37,115 nucleotides of DNA from CAJBLF01 sp964463255 (GTDB lineage: Bacteria; Patescibacteriota; Gracilibacteria; Absconditabacterales; Absconditicoccaceae), in the NCBI GenBank assembly GCA_964463255.1, contig CAYXBC010000001.1:1-37115 (forward strand). The letters run 5' to 3'. Shown piece by piece: positions 1 through 8,685 of this stretch. The first letter of the stretch is position 1; the number at the start of each line of letters is the position of its first letter. The translations under genes were made by a program, and so were the position numbers. The notes under the pieces were generated by a model. The model was not told where the DNA came from. It ran no database searches and worked only from the letters and a program-made list of their open reading frames with translations.

Positions 1-116
1 AACAACTAAAATCAACTTCATCTAACAGAGCCTGACATGACATATTAAATACGTCACGCAAAGCTCAAACGTTATACAATATATACAATAATCATGTTTT
101 AACTTTATTTTAAAAA

Positions 117-266
117 ATGAAAGGTAGACTGTATAAAATAGTGGAATATGATCCGCAATACCCCATGAAATTCTCAATGGAATCACAAAAGATTCAATCG
201 ATTATTGGAAATGATATTGTTGAGACACATCATATAGGAAGCACATCTGTACCAGGAATGTATTAA
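117..266 (+). pseudogene. GrpB (UPF0157) family remnant
   Basis: A 49-codon reading frame matches only the N-terminus of GrpB/UPF0157 proteins: a VEYDPQYP-like opening and then the family hallmark HIGSTSVPGM, followed directly by TAA. Full members are roughly 170 residues and continue with an AKPIID-like nucleotidyltransferase segment, which is absent here. The next bases lead into a terminator-like hairpin, so the frame is cut rather than frameshifted. I read it as a decayed gene; a functional 49-residue product seems unlikely because the catalytic part is missing. Confidence 0.7.
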
Positions 267-304
267 AAAAATACGCTATTGCGTTCTAGACCCAAAAATA
301 TATA

Positions 305-337
305 TCAAAAAAAACGGAGCTACTCCGTTTTTTTTGT
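305..337 (+). terminator. Rho-independent terminator, possibly bidirectional
   Basis: The arms ACGGAG and CTCCGT enclose a 3-nt loop, with an A-run on the left and a T-run of eight or more on the right. It lies just after the GrpB remnant. The A-run means it could also work on the minus strand. Confidence 0.75.
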
Positions 338-512
338 TAACCATACAACACCGCCAGATGCACGCCAGACACTCTCTGAATCCGAAGCATCTATCCCTAC
401 GAACCGCAGCGGGTCCCGCACCGGTTTTCACCGGGGTGGGGCGGAGGTGAGATGGTAAGCAGGATGAAGAGAAACGACAGTTCAGTCGATTTGCATCTGG
501 CTAGAATTTTTG

Positions 513-541
513 CCTACTTTTGGGTCAATGCCAAAAGTAGG
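513..541. repeat. 11-bp perfect inverted repeat hairpin
   Basis: CCTACTTTTGG (513-523) and CCAAAAGTAGG (531-541) are perfect arms around a 7-nt loop. There is no T-run after it, so it is not a classic terminator. Palindromes of this form occur between genes in many unrelated bacteria, so a dispersed repeat is the best guess. Confidence 0.6.
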
Positions 542-626
542 TCTAGCGAAGCGTTTATTATAGGTTTTAAGACAATAATACGTCGGTACTAGAATCCATA
601 CATAATAGATATATCAGCCACTGAGC

Positions 627-690
627 ATGGATTCCGGCCGCAATGCCTTGACGCCGGAATGAGGTATCCATGAGAGATATGGATTCCGGC
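627..690. repeat. ATTCCGGC palindromic repeat cluster
   Basis: ATGGATTCCGGC occurs at 627-638 and again at 679-690, and its inverted form GCCGGAAT lies at 653-660. The first copy and the inverted copy can form a stem. The pattern resembles dispersed palindromic elements known from intergenic regions of many bacteria. No open frame spans it. Confidence 0.6.
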
Positions 691-728
691 AATAAAAAAA
701 ATCCCGAGGATATACCTACGGGAGTTTC
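690..728 (-). terminator. Terminator for the 763-1203 gene
   Basis: Read on the minus strand, a stem of CCCG..AGG with CCT..CGGG is followed by a run of eight T. It lies about 35 nt past the TAA of the minus-strand gene. Confidence 0.7.
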
Positions 729-762
729 TCAGTACACAATATATAATAAAGACCGCTATCCA

Positions 763-1203
763 TTAGTAAGAATGCTCGACCAAGGTAACATGTTCGAGAA
801 TCTGATCGATAGCTGCTTGGATTTCCATAATCGGTAACTGAAAGGTATGAGTAAAGAAGCCATTGGAAAGGATGAAGGTATGGAGCGTATCAGAAGTATC
901 TTGAAGTGATCCGATGATTTTTTCGATATCTGAGGTATTTGTAAGGACTTTCTGATTCAATGCTTTTTTGAGATCTCTGAGATGATTCTTAATCTTATCT
1001 ATATTAAGGACTACTCTATCCACAAATTCAGATTCGACTTTGGAAGCAGTAGTGACGCTAAATTGAGCTACAGAATCTCCATTGAGTTCGAGACACATTG
1101 CAAGATTCTTTTCGATGTCCTTGCAGACGCCTTCAATCTTCTGGATAAGAGAATTCACATTACGGAGAGATTCAGATGAAAGTCTTGTGGTGAAGTTTTC
1201 CAT
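763..1203 (-). CDS. Hypothetical coiled-coil protein, 146 aa
   Basis: I do not recognise a family. The protein is almost wholly predicted helix, rich in Leu, Lys, Glu and Asp, with heptad-like spacing through roughly residues 10-85 and again near the C-terminus. No signal peptide, membrane segment or catalytic motif is visible, so a cytoplasmic coiled-coil protein is the most that can be said. It has few glycines and no in-frame TGA, so it reads the same under the standard code. It is transcribed away from the corA promoter region and has its own terminator. Confidence 0.65.
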   Translation of the reverse strand: MENFTTRLSSESLRNVNSLIQKIEGVCKDIEKNLAMCLELNGDSVAQFSVTTASKVESEFVDRVVLNIDKIKNHLRDLKKALNQKVLTNTSDIEKIIGSLQDTSDTLHTFILSNGFFTHTFQLPIMEIQAAIDQILEHVTLVEHSY

Positions 1204-1265
1204 AGCAATAGTACAATAAAGAGATAAATGAAGATTGAGTAGTCGTTTGTGTACTATAAGTATAC

Positions 1266-1276
1266 CCCTGACAGGG
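1266..1276. promoter_or_regulatory. CCCTG-A-CAGGG palindrome, possible operator
   Basis: A perfect odd palindrome sits between two divergently transcribed genes (763-1203 and corA). It could be a repressor site, but a single short palindrome is weak evidence. The rest of 1204-1451 is AT-rich and holds nothing else I can support. Confidence 0.25.
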
Positions 1277-1451
1277 AGGAAATCAAAAAATACATTCAGA
1301 GAAATATATTTTTATAAGTAAATTTTAGAAACATTAATTTTAATGTTTACATTTTAAATTTTCAATACTTATATGCAAACTATAGGTTATCAAACGGGGT
1401 ATTTTTACTGATACTTAGCGGTTTTTTATGATTTTGTCAACACAAGAAAAT

Positions 1452-1479
1452 TTGACAGAGAATGATTTATGACTATAAT
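1452..1479 (+). promoter_or_regulatory. Consensus sigma70-type promoter of corA
   Basis: A perfect -35 (TTGACA, 1452-1457) and a perfect -10 (TATAAT, 1474-1479) are separated by 16 nt. Transcription would begin near 1486. The first in-frame ATG of the downstream frame (1462) lies inside the spacer, so it cannot be the start on this transcript; the ATG at 1519 is about 33 nt downstream and fits. Confidence 0.85.
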
Positions 1480-1518
1480 CAACATAATTTTTCATTGTTT
1501 ATTTTCTTAGTCATCGTT

Positions 1519-2439
1519 ATGCAAAAAATATTACAAGTCGGAAAAACACAATGGATATCAATCCAATCGCCTGACATTGCAACTATAGAAAGGTTGACCA
1601 AAGAATATGGGTTTCATGAAATGATTGTGGAAGATATCTTAGGCGTCAATGCACAATCCAAAATCGATACAAGTAGCAACCATTTCTTTATGGCACTCAC
1701 CTTTACCAAATACATACCAGAAGAAGCCAAATATACCTTCAATGAACTTGATGCTATCATAGGAGATAGCTACATCATCACAACTACTGGATTGGAATCG
1801 CATACATTAAACAAGGTCTACGATGAAATTGAAAAAGATATAGAGAAAATTGACTGATCATATAAATCATCTCCGTATTATATCCTCTACAGGATAATCG
1901 ACGCATTCTATGATAAAACAATAAAATCACTTGCCATATCATCTCAGAAACTGCTAGATATCCAGATAAACATGGACAAGAGATGAGAGAATGTAATCGA
2001 TGATTTGATCAATGAAGATATCAACAAGATATTTGTAAAACATAACTTTCTATCGCAAGAGGAAATAATTGACGACGCAATACAGCATATAAACCAATTC
2101 CATGAAAAACATCTGACGACCTATTTCAATGATCTCAAATCCAAACTAGCAAAAATCATAAGAACAATCAATGTGCTCACCGAAAAAAATGATTCGCTTA
2201 TGGCCGCATACAACACATTTCTCAGCATCAAGAGTAATAAGAGTGTAACGAGATTAACCTTCGTAAACTCAATCTTTATGCCACTAACGGTCATCGCATG
2301 AATTGGATGAATGTCAGAACGAAGTATGATGACAGGACCGGAACATCGGAAAATTGCCTATCCGCTTTTTATCGTCTTATGTATCATTATAGCATATATC
2401 ACCTACCTGCTTTTACGCAAATATTTTATGAAAAAGTAA
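1519..2439 (+). CDS. corA: CorA-family Mg2+/divalent cation channel
   Basis: CorA proteins form homopentameric inner-membrane channels that admit Mg2+ (or Co2+/Ni2+). The 306-residue frame has the expected order: an alpha/beta cytoplasmic domain opening with QWISIQSPD, a long helical stalk, and two C-terminal membrane helices (about residues 247-267 and 280-299) ending in a basic tail. TGA codons at 1855, 1984, 2299 and 2308 are read as glycine; the last two fall at the end of TM1. The pore signature normally reads GMN, but here it is GMS (residues 264-266), a substitution at a residue important for ion selection. The 1519 start is chosen because the upstream ATG lies within the promoter. The stop abuts the stop of the convergent flavoprotein gene. 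Confidence 0.85.
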
Positions 2440-3513
2440 TTAAACTATATAGTATACAATTGATTTTGCACACACATATGCACTCGTCCATGCTCGTTGC
2501 AAATTGTATCATCAAGTTTTACCAGTGATATCGAGAGATTCTCCGATAAAATATAATCAGGGAATTTTTTTTGATTGGAAATATTGATCGAGCTCTCTCA
2601 AAAGGATTCATCATGCAGATACTTTTGCTTCGGTCATCGGCCTCAAGGCTTTGATACGAAAATCACGTAAGGTATCTCAAGAAACAAGGGAAAGTGTTTG
2701 AATAACTCTTTTGCTGGTAGCAGCAAGATCAAAGTCACATTGTACCATATATTTGGAAACATCTTGATCGATAAACAAGGTAGCATCAAAGATCAAAGGA
2801 CCGCTAAGTCATCGATGCGTAAACAATAATGATCAGCTATTACTATAAACAATTTTATTGTCAGCATATAAAGTAAGCTTAGCTTGGACCGTATTTCAAG
2901 ACAATAAAGGAAATACTTCTTTGGTTTCTATCCCACACAAAGCTGCATGGGGCGAAACAAGCGGAAGTCACAGCTGTTCAGCAATTTCGTAGGCGAATGG
3001 ACTTGCACCTATCTGCGGATAGGTCATTCCTCATGTTGCAATGATGACCTGTTTTGCTGAATATGAACCTGCAGGACCTGTAATGATAAACGTATGATCA
3101 TGAGCAAGACTAAGAGAAAGTACCTCATGAGAAAGTACATGTTCAGTTTGATTTTTTTGGGATTCATCAATAAGAAAATCTACAAGCTGTTTGGCTTTTC
3201 AACTCTTGAGTATAACTCTTCCATTCTCTTCTATCTTAGTCTCTATGTCATGATTACTAAGATAAGAAATCATATCTTCGGGACCGAACTGATGAAATAA
3301 TGAATGTAAAGATTTGAGTGATTGACCGATATAATGAAATTCAGGATCAAAATTAATATTGCTTACATTACATCTTTCTCCTCCAGAAAGCAATACTTTG
3401 AAACCGAGTTTATCTGTTTTTTCTATGATACATTTTTTGAGCTCTTTCGGTAGAAATAGGGAGCAAAAGAGTCCCGCAGCACCTCATCAGATGATAGCTA
3501 CATCATACAACAT
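2440..3513 (-). CDS. HI0933-family NAD(P)/FAD-dependent oxidoreductase
   Basis: This is a soluble flavoprotein of the HI0933/YhiN family (357 aa), whose physiological substrate is unknown. The N-terminus MLYDVAIIGGGAAG is the FAD-binding Rossmann loop; two of its glycines are adjacent TGA codons (3484-3489). Later motifs occur in family order: LLSGGERCNVSN, IIATGGMTYPQIGAS, THRGLSGPLIF, AGGILLREL, GLYFIGESLDITG and the C-terminal GGYNLQRAWTSAY. Many of their glycines are TGA. The start at 3513 follows an in-frame TAG at 3540. It lies 48 nt after folD on the same strand and is probably co-transcribed with it. It ends flush against corA with no terminator between them. Confidence 0.88.
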
Positions 3514-3561
3514 ACAATAATTTTCAATGTAAAATTTCTAATGTCTAAACCCTTATGGAGA

Positions 3562-4503
3562 TTACAATGTATAGGGTTTCAATACATCAAGATATGATTG
3601 GAGTACATAGACATTATCAAAAAGACATGCGACCGTCAAAGGTCAGATTCCACCCGGAACCGGAGTATAGGAAGCCACCTTATCCTTGATGGTTTCTATA
3701 TTTACATCACCGACAGGTTTTCCATCGATATGACCATATCCTACATCGACAATAATTTGTGTCTTATCATCACGGACAAAAGCATCATCGACAAGATGCA
3801 CTTTTCATGTTGAAGAAATGATATAATCAGACCTTCTAGCTATGGTTTTGATTTCTTCAGGAGGTGTATTTTCGTTACAAGTATAGACAGTAGCTCCTCT
3901 CTTGATACATTCGAGGACCAAGGGTTTACCTACGATATTACTTTGTCACAAAATAGCGACAGTTTTTCCGGTAAAGTCATCGAGTGTATAATGCTCGAGT
4001 AAATACAATACAGCCTTTGGTGTAGCAGGAACGAAATCGATAAGTCACATTTCAGACAATCAAAGAACGACACCAGCGAGTCCATCAAGATCTTTTTGTG
4101 GAGTGATAGCAGCCAAAAGTTGCTGTTTGTATGATTCGAATTGTTGTGGTAAAGGAAGCTGAATGATAATACCAACACATTCATCATCATGATTGAGATA
4201 TCTAATAAGCTCCATAACTTTGCCGACCGTATCATAGGTTTGATTTATATAGATACCGACATCATCGAATTTTCCAGCCTGATTCCTATCATATTCAGCC
4301 ATTTGATTTTGTCCGAAAACAATCACCGGCAACTCTATAGATTCACCATAAGATTTTTTATGCTTGACATAGGTAGCAGATGAATAATCTTCACCAAGGA
4401 AAATAATGGCGACATATGTTTTCCTATCACCAAAAACCTGAGCTCTTTTCTGGATAAGCTCTTGTTTGAAAGCGATAGATAATTCTTTTCACGAAAGTAT
4501 CAT
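3562..4503 (-). CDS. folD: Methylenetetrahydrofolate dehydrogenase/cyclohydrolase FolD
   Basis: FolD interconverts 5,10-methylene-, methenyl- and 10-formyl-tetrahydrofolate in the cytosol with NAD(P)+. The 313-residue protein begins MILSGKEL. It has the catalytic YVxxK motif (Tyr45, Lys49), the active-site strand GIIIQLPLPQQ, PQKDLDG, and the nucleotide-binding loop VAILGQSNIVGKPL, with Gln where the usual Arg of GRS stands. C-terminal VDVGYGHIDG and TPVPGGIGPLT complete the family pattern. Several motif glycines are TGA. After DLDG the usual HPxNxG-type segment is replaced by LAGVVLGLSEMG, a divergence worth noting. It lies downstream of metK, separated by a terminator hairpin only about 20 nt before its ATG. 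Confidence 0.92.
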
Positions 4504-4519
4504 AAGACAAATTTCAGAC

Positions 4520-4563
4520 AATAAAAAAACTTCCTAAAGACTATATGCAATTAGGAAGTTTTC
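4520..4563 (-). terminator. Terminator between metK and folD
   Basis: Perfect 10-bp arms AACTTCCTAA (4528-4537) and TTAGGAAGTT (4551-4560) are followed on the minus strand by seven T. It ends only about 20 nt before the folD ATG, so it would attenuate readthrough from metK into folD. Confidence 0.8.
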
Positions 4564-4574
4564 TCAAGTAATAG

Positions 4575-5699
4575 TTATACCAGCGATTTGAAAATATTCA
4601 CACTATCCAATTTTTCCCAACTAAATTCATCTCTACCAAAATGCCCATAGGCAGCAGTGTTTCTAAAAATAGGTTTTCTGAGATCCAATTTTTCGATAAT
4701 ACCTTTTGGACTGAGATCAAAATTATTTTTTACGGCATCGACTATTTTCTGAAGTGCAATTTTTTCAGTTCCAAAACAATCAACGAATATGCTCACCGGT
4801 TGGACAACTCAGATAGCATATCCCAACTGAATTTCGCATCTTTCACAGATAGTACTGGCAACGATATTTTTCGCGAGATATCTAGCGATATATGCTCAGC
4901 TTCTATCTACTTTTGTAGGATCTTTTCCGCTGAAAGCTCCTCATCCATGCTTCCCGATACCACCGTAAGTATCAACGATAATCTTTCTTCCCGTCAATCC
5001 ACTATCCCCTTTTGGTCATCAGATATTGAACATACCGGTAGGATTGATGAAAAATTTAGTTTCCTTATCCATCAAATCACCAAGTACAGGAGTAATAATA
5101 AGATTGATAATAGCATCACTAATTTCTTGATGCGTAACATCCAAAGCATGCTGAGAAGAGACGACAACAGTATCGACTCTCAATGGTTTTTGATCTTCAT
5201 ATTCTACCGTTACTTGCGTCTTGCCATCAGGATAAAGGAAGGGAAGGGTACCATTTTTTCTTACTTCGGTAAGCTTTCTCGCCAAAGTATGCGCCAAATA
5301 GATAGGCAAGGGAAGGAAACTTTCCGTCTCATTACTCGCATAGCCATACATAATTCACTGATCTCATGCTCATCAGACATCAACTCATTGAGCAATGTCA
5401 GGTGATTGTTTGTGCAGGAGATTAACGACAGCACAGTTATTGCCATCGAAGTACTTTTTGTCACCATCAAATCAGATATCCAGGACAACATTCCTGATAA
5501 TAGATTCATGATCGATAGTAGCTTTGGTAGTAATTTCACCAGCAACAATAACGATTCACGTAGTAGTAAGCGTCTCACAAGCTACTCTAGAATAAGGATC
5601 TTGTGCAAGGCAAGCATCCAAGACAGCATCAGAGATTTGGTCACACATCTTGTCAGGATGTCATTCAGTGACAGATTCACAGGTAATGAAATGTCTCAT
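4575..5699 (-). CDS. metK: S-adenosylmethionine synthetase MetK
   Basis: MetK makes S-adenosylmethionine from methionine and ATP in the cytosol. The 374-residue protein carries the N-terminal ESVTEGHPDK motif (its Gly a TGA), CDQISDAVLDA, the signature GAGDQG (residues 110-115; both outer glycines and Gly112 are TGA codons at 5355, 5364 and 5370) followed by IMYGYA, and the C-terminal AAYGHFGRDEFSWE. Length matches bacterial family members. Start 5699 gives the usual MRHFITCESV opening. A SAM-I-like riboswitch and two long hairpins lie in its leader, so transcription is probably shut off when SAM is abundant. It heads the probable operon metK-folD-flavoprotein. Confidence 0.95.
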
Positions 5700-5725
5700 G
5701 GTAAAGAGGGTAAGTAAATAAATGA

Positions 5726-5767
5726 GACGTCATAAAAACTCTCAATACTTCGAGTTTTTATGACGTC
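5726..5767. repeat. Perfect 16-bp inverted repeat in the metK leader
   Basis: GACGTCATAAAAACTC (5726-5741) and GAGTTTTTATGACGTC (5752-5767) are perfect arms around a 10-nt loop, 27 nt before the metK ATG. There is no T-run on the minus strand, so it is not a standard terminator. It could stabilise the mRNA, block ribosome access or be a small repeat element. Confidence 0.8.
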
Positions 5768-5772
5768 GATTT

Positions 5773-5850
5773 TATATATCGGCGATTTTTGATGCATAAA
5801 ATACGAACATACGTGAAGTATTTTATGATTTCAAAAACAGTCGATATATA
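5773..5850. repeat. Long imperfect hairpin in the metK leader
   Basis: Nine paired bases (TATATATCG/CGATATATA), then about six (TTTTTG/CAAAAA) and then ten (CATAAAATAC/GTATTTTATG) form a 78-nt imperfect stem with an apical loop near 5805-5817. It lies between the riboswitch terminator and the 16-bp inverted repeat. Confidence 0.7.
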
Positions 5851-5881
5851 AAAAAAACTCTTTATCACAAGGAAAGAGTCT
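5849..5881 (-). terminator. Expression-platform terminator of the SAM riboswitch
   Basis: On the minus strand ACTCTTT (complement of 5873-5879) pairs with AAAGAGT (complement of 5857-5863) over a 9-nt loop and is followed by a T-run of eight. It lies about 30 nt after the aptamer and about 150 nt before metK, the usual place for an intrinsic terminator controlled by ligand. Confidence 0.75.
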
Positions 5882-5905
5882 ACTATAAAAAACAGATGAG
5901 TTCTT

Positions 5906-6007
5906 ATAATATCTTTCCCGTGACGGGTAGGAATTAGCACCTTTCCTTGCGGATGGTTGCTGGAACGCTTGACGAGCCTAATCTCTATCGTTCACTCTGG
6001 ATATGCA
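5906..6007 (-). ncRNA. SAM-I-like riboswitch upstream of metK
   Basis: Minus-strand sequence has the SAM-I (S-box) core in order: ATCCAGAGTG at the P1/P2 junction, a P2 arm, the invariant GCAACC, then GGTGCTAATTCC, a P4 hairpin CCCGTCACGGG, and a closing AAGATAT that pairs with ATATC (6000-6004 with 5909-5913) to form P1. SAM-I aptamers bind S-adenosylmethionine and usually favour a downstream terminator. Here a terminator follows directly and metK is the next gene, which fits feedback control of SAM synthesis. The P2 region is less like the textbook consensus (no clear GGACTGGCCC), so the exact clan member could differ. Confidence 0.85.
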
Positions 6008-6017
6008 TTGTGAGATG

Positions 6018-6045
6018 AAAATATATATATGGACGAACAATGCAA
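6018..6045 (-). promoter_or_regulatory. Possible promoter for the metK leader
   Basis: On the minus strand TTGCAT (6045-6040) precedes an AT-rich TATATATATT stretch by 13-16 nt, immediately upstream of the aptamer. The -10 is repetitive, so its exact placement is uncertain. Confidence 0.5.
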
Positions 6046-6130
6046 GAGATTTTGTATGGACATATTTGATAACATTTTCATATTTTTGGTGGAAAAAGAA
6101 ACAAAAAAAGCGGGAAATAGGACAACAAAA

Positions 6131-6158
6131 TTGCATTTTGAGACATATTTGATATAAT
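6131..6158 (+). promoter_or_regulatory. Promoter of the VirB4/TraG-like ATPase gene
   Basis: TTGCAT (6131-6136) and a perfect TATAAT (6153-6158) are spaced by 16 nt, about 44 nt before the ATG at 6202. It probably drives the ATPase gene and the adjoining MFS gene. Confidence 0.75.
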
Positions 6159-6201
6159 CAAAGAGAGATCGAAAAACGATTTTAACAACAGAGAATAGTG
6201 G

Positions 6202-8682
6202 ATGAATAGCATACTCGCAATCATCATCATAGCGATAGGAATACGGTTAGTCGGATCACTCATAATCAAGACGATTTTTTCGTCGATGTATAAAAATCAT
6301 AGGATACTACAAGCAAATAAAGTGAGATATCTACAAATTAAAATCCCCAAAAGCGTCACCACGAAATGAGGTGATGAAGGAGGTGATACCATCAGAGATA
6401 TGAAGCAGAATCTCCAAATCATGAATCAGATCTATAAAAATTTCTATTCGATAGTCGATGATAAACGGAAGTTCAAAAAATTCGGCAACAATTATATCAG
6501 CATGGAGATGTTTATCGAGAAAGAAGTTATCAAGTTCATCATGGGCGTTCCAGAAGAACATGTAGAGACAATGGAAAAATTAATCTCCTCATTCTACATA
6601 GGAGCGGTAGTGGATCCTATTGATCAACCAAAACTGCTAGAAGCAGGTAAATTCATGGCAGGGGGAGAATTTGTCCTGACAAAAGAAAATGCATATCCCC
6701 TCAAGACCTATGAAAGTTTTGAAGCCGATCCGATGGATAGTATACTTTCGGCATATTCCAAAGTATTCACTGATGAAAAGATGTGCCTTCAAATACTCAT
6801 CTCTCCGCTCGATGAAGAAGCACTCAAGTCACTCAGAAAAGAAGGCAAAAAAATCAAGGAAGGAAAAAATAAGAGTTTCTTAGGGCTACTACTGAAAGAT
6901 GTCTGGAGAGGTATCACTTCAGGAAGCACAGACTCCAAAGAAGCACCAAAAGAGGAGGAAAAGAAAAGCGATCTCACCCAACAGCAATCAGGCGATCTCG
7001 ATAAAAAAACCGAAGACGAAATTTTCCGAGTAAAGATCAGAACATTGGTCACTTCGCCCGATCCACGCAGACCAGAAAAAGTGGTTGATGACCTCGCAAG
7101 ATCATTCAGCCAATATAACTATATAGGACTGAACGCATTCAAATTCAAGAAATCCAAAAAAATACAAAGTTTTGCCAAAGATTTTGTCAACAGGATATTC
7201 CGAAACGATAATGGAATAATCGGAAATCTGAACAAATGGAACAAAAAAATGATTCTAGGAATCAAAGAGCTCTCCTCTATTATCCACATCCCCAACGCCA
7301 AGTTTAATAGAAATCCGCGCATCAGCCGACAAAAGTACAAGATTGTTCCTGCACCAGACAATATTCCGACCGAAGGAATTCTTCTCTGATTCAATACCTA
7401 TGCAGGTATCAAAAAAGAAATTAGAATCATGACAAACAACGATGATAGAATGAGACATATGTATATCGTTGGACAAACAGGTTCATGAAAATCAACACTT
7501 ATAAAAACCGCCATAATGGAAGACTTAAGACTAGGAAATGGATTCTGTGTTATAGATCCACATGGAGATTTGGTTGATGATACGATGAAATATTTCCCCA
7601 AAGAAAAAATAGATGATCTGATTTATTTTGATCTTTCAAATACCGAATATCCCATTGCCTTCAATCCATTGGACGGAGCAGAAACCGACGATGAAAGAGA
7701 TGTAGTAACCAATGATTTGGTAGAAATGTTCGTCTCTATGTATGGAGAAGAAATATTTGGTCCCCGTATACAGGATTACTTCCGTAATGCATGTTTCTTA
7801 TTGATGGAACAAGAAGAAGGAGGAACACTGATTGATATTATGAGACTCTTTACGGACGATGCATTTGCAGAATCCAAAATCAGGAATGTTAAAAATCCAG
7901 TAATCGCAGCACGGTGGAACAAAACCTATAAAAAAATGGGAGAAAGAGAAAAAGCAGAAATCATTCCATTTATCCAAGCAAAATTCTGACCATTTACCAC
8001 AGGTACCTATATCAGAAATGTTATCGGACAACCAAAATCAGCATTCAATTTCTTTGATGCAATGAATGAAGGAAAAATCATTCTCGTCAAACTTTCCAAA
8101 GGTCTTACCTGAGAAGAAAATAGCAAACTCCTAGGAAGAATGGTAACAATGCAGATCAAACTCTCAGCACTCAAAAGAGCTAGTTTAGCTGAGAAAGATA
8201 GACATCCATACTTTCTCTATATCGATGAATTCCAAAATTACGTATCCAAATCTATTGAAAGTATATTGTCAGAAGCAAGAAAGTATAAACTCGGATTAAC
8301 GATAGCACATCAATACATCGACCAGCTCAAACAAGAATGATTAGGAGGAGCACTTGATCTTTCCAAAACTATCTTTGGTAACGTTGGTAATCTGTTTATC
8401 TTCAAGGTAGGTGCACCTGATGCAGAATTTTTGGAAAAAGAGTTTGGACCAGAATTTTCAGCGATAGATATGGTCAATGGAGATACCCACAGAGCGGTTG
8501 TGAAAATAGTAGTCAACAACCAACCAACGAGACCATTCAGTTTTACTACAGATTTACCATTTTCAAAACCAATACTCAATATACCAGAAAAAATAGAAAT
8601 CATGAAACAGATCTCAGCGCTTAAGTGGTGAACTAAGAGAGAATTGGTCGATAAGGAAATATTCTTTAGGATAGGAGTATAG
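6202..8682 (+). CDS. Membrane-anchored VirB4/TraG-like ATPase
   Basis: An 826-residue protein starts with a hydrophobic segment (about residues 4-20), then about 400 residues of mostly helical, charged sequence, then a RecA-like ATPase. The Walker A motif GQTGSGKST is at 424-432, with its last glycine the TGA at 7486. CVIDPHGDLVDD follows at once, and Walker B reads FLYIDEFQNYV (Asp-Glu at 675-676). The order Walker A, DPHGD, YIDEFQ, and the final segments FGNVGNLFIFKVG and FSFTTDLP are typical of type IV secretion coupling or HerA/VirB4-related ATPases common in CPR genomes. It probably pumps DNA or protein at the membrane. No other secretion genes are in the window, so the substrate is unknown. 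It overlaps no neighbour; the MFS gene starts 3 nt after its stop. Confidence 0.8.
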
Positions 8683-8685
8683 GCA

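Larger units (their letters stand above)
341..690. other. Gene-free stretch, locally GC-rich, with palindromes
   Basis: No supportable coding region is visible. The part at about 400-470 is clearly more GC-rich than its surroundings and contains short GC hairpins (for example CACCGG..CCGGGGTG around 419-438). It also carries two palindromic elements annotated separately. It could hold a decayed gene or a structured RNA, but I recognise no RNase P, SRP, tmRNA or 6S signature. Confidence 0.4.

Noticed and set aside
1462..1518. N-terminal extension of CorA from the ATG at 1462
   Set aside because: It lies inside the promoter spacer and encodes a hydrophobic tail that does not match CorA.
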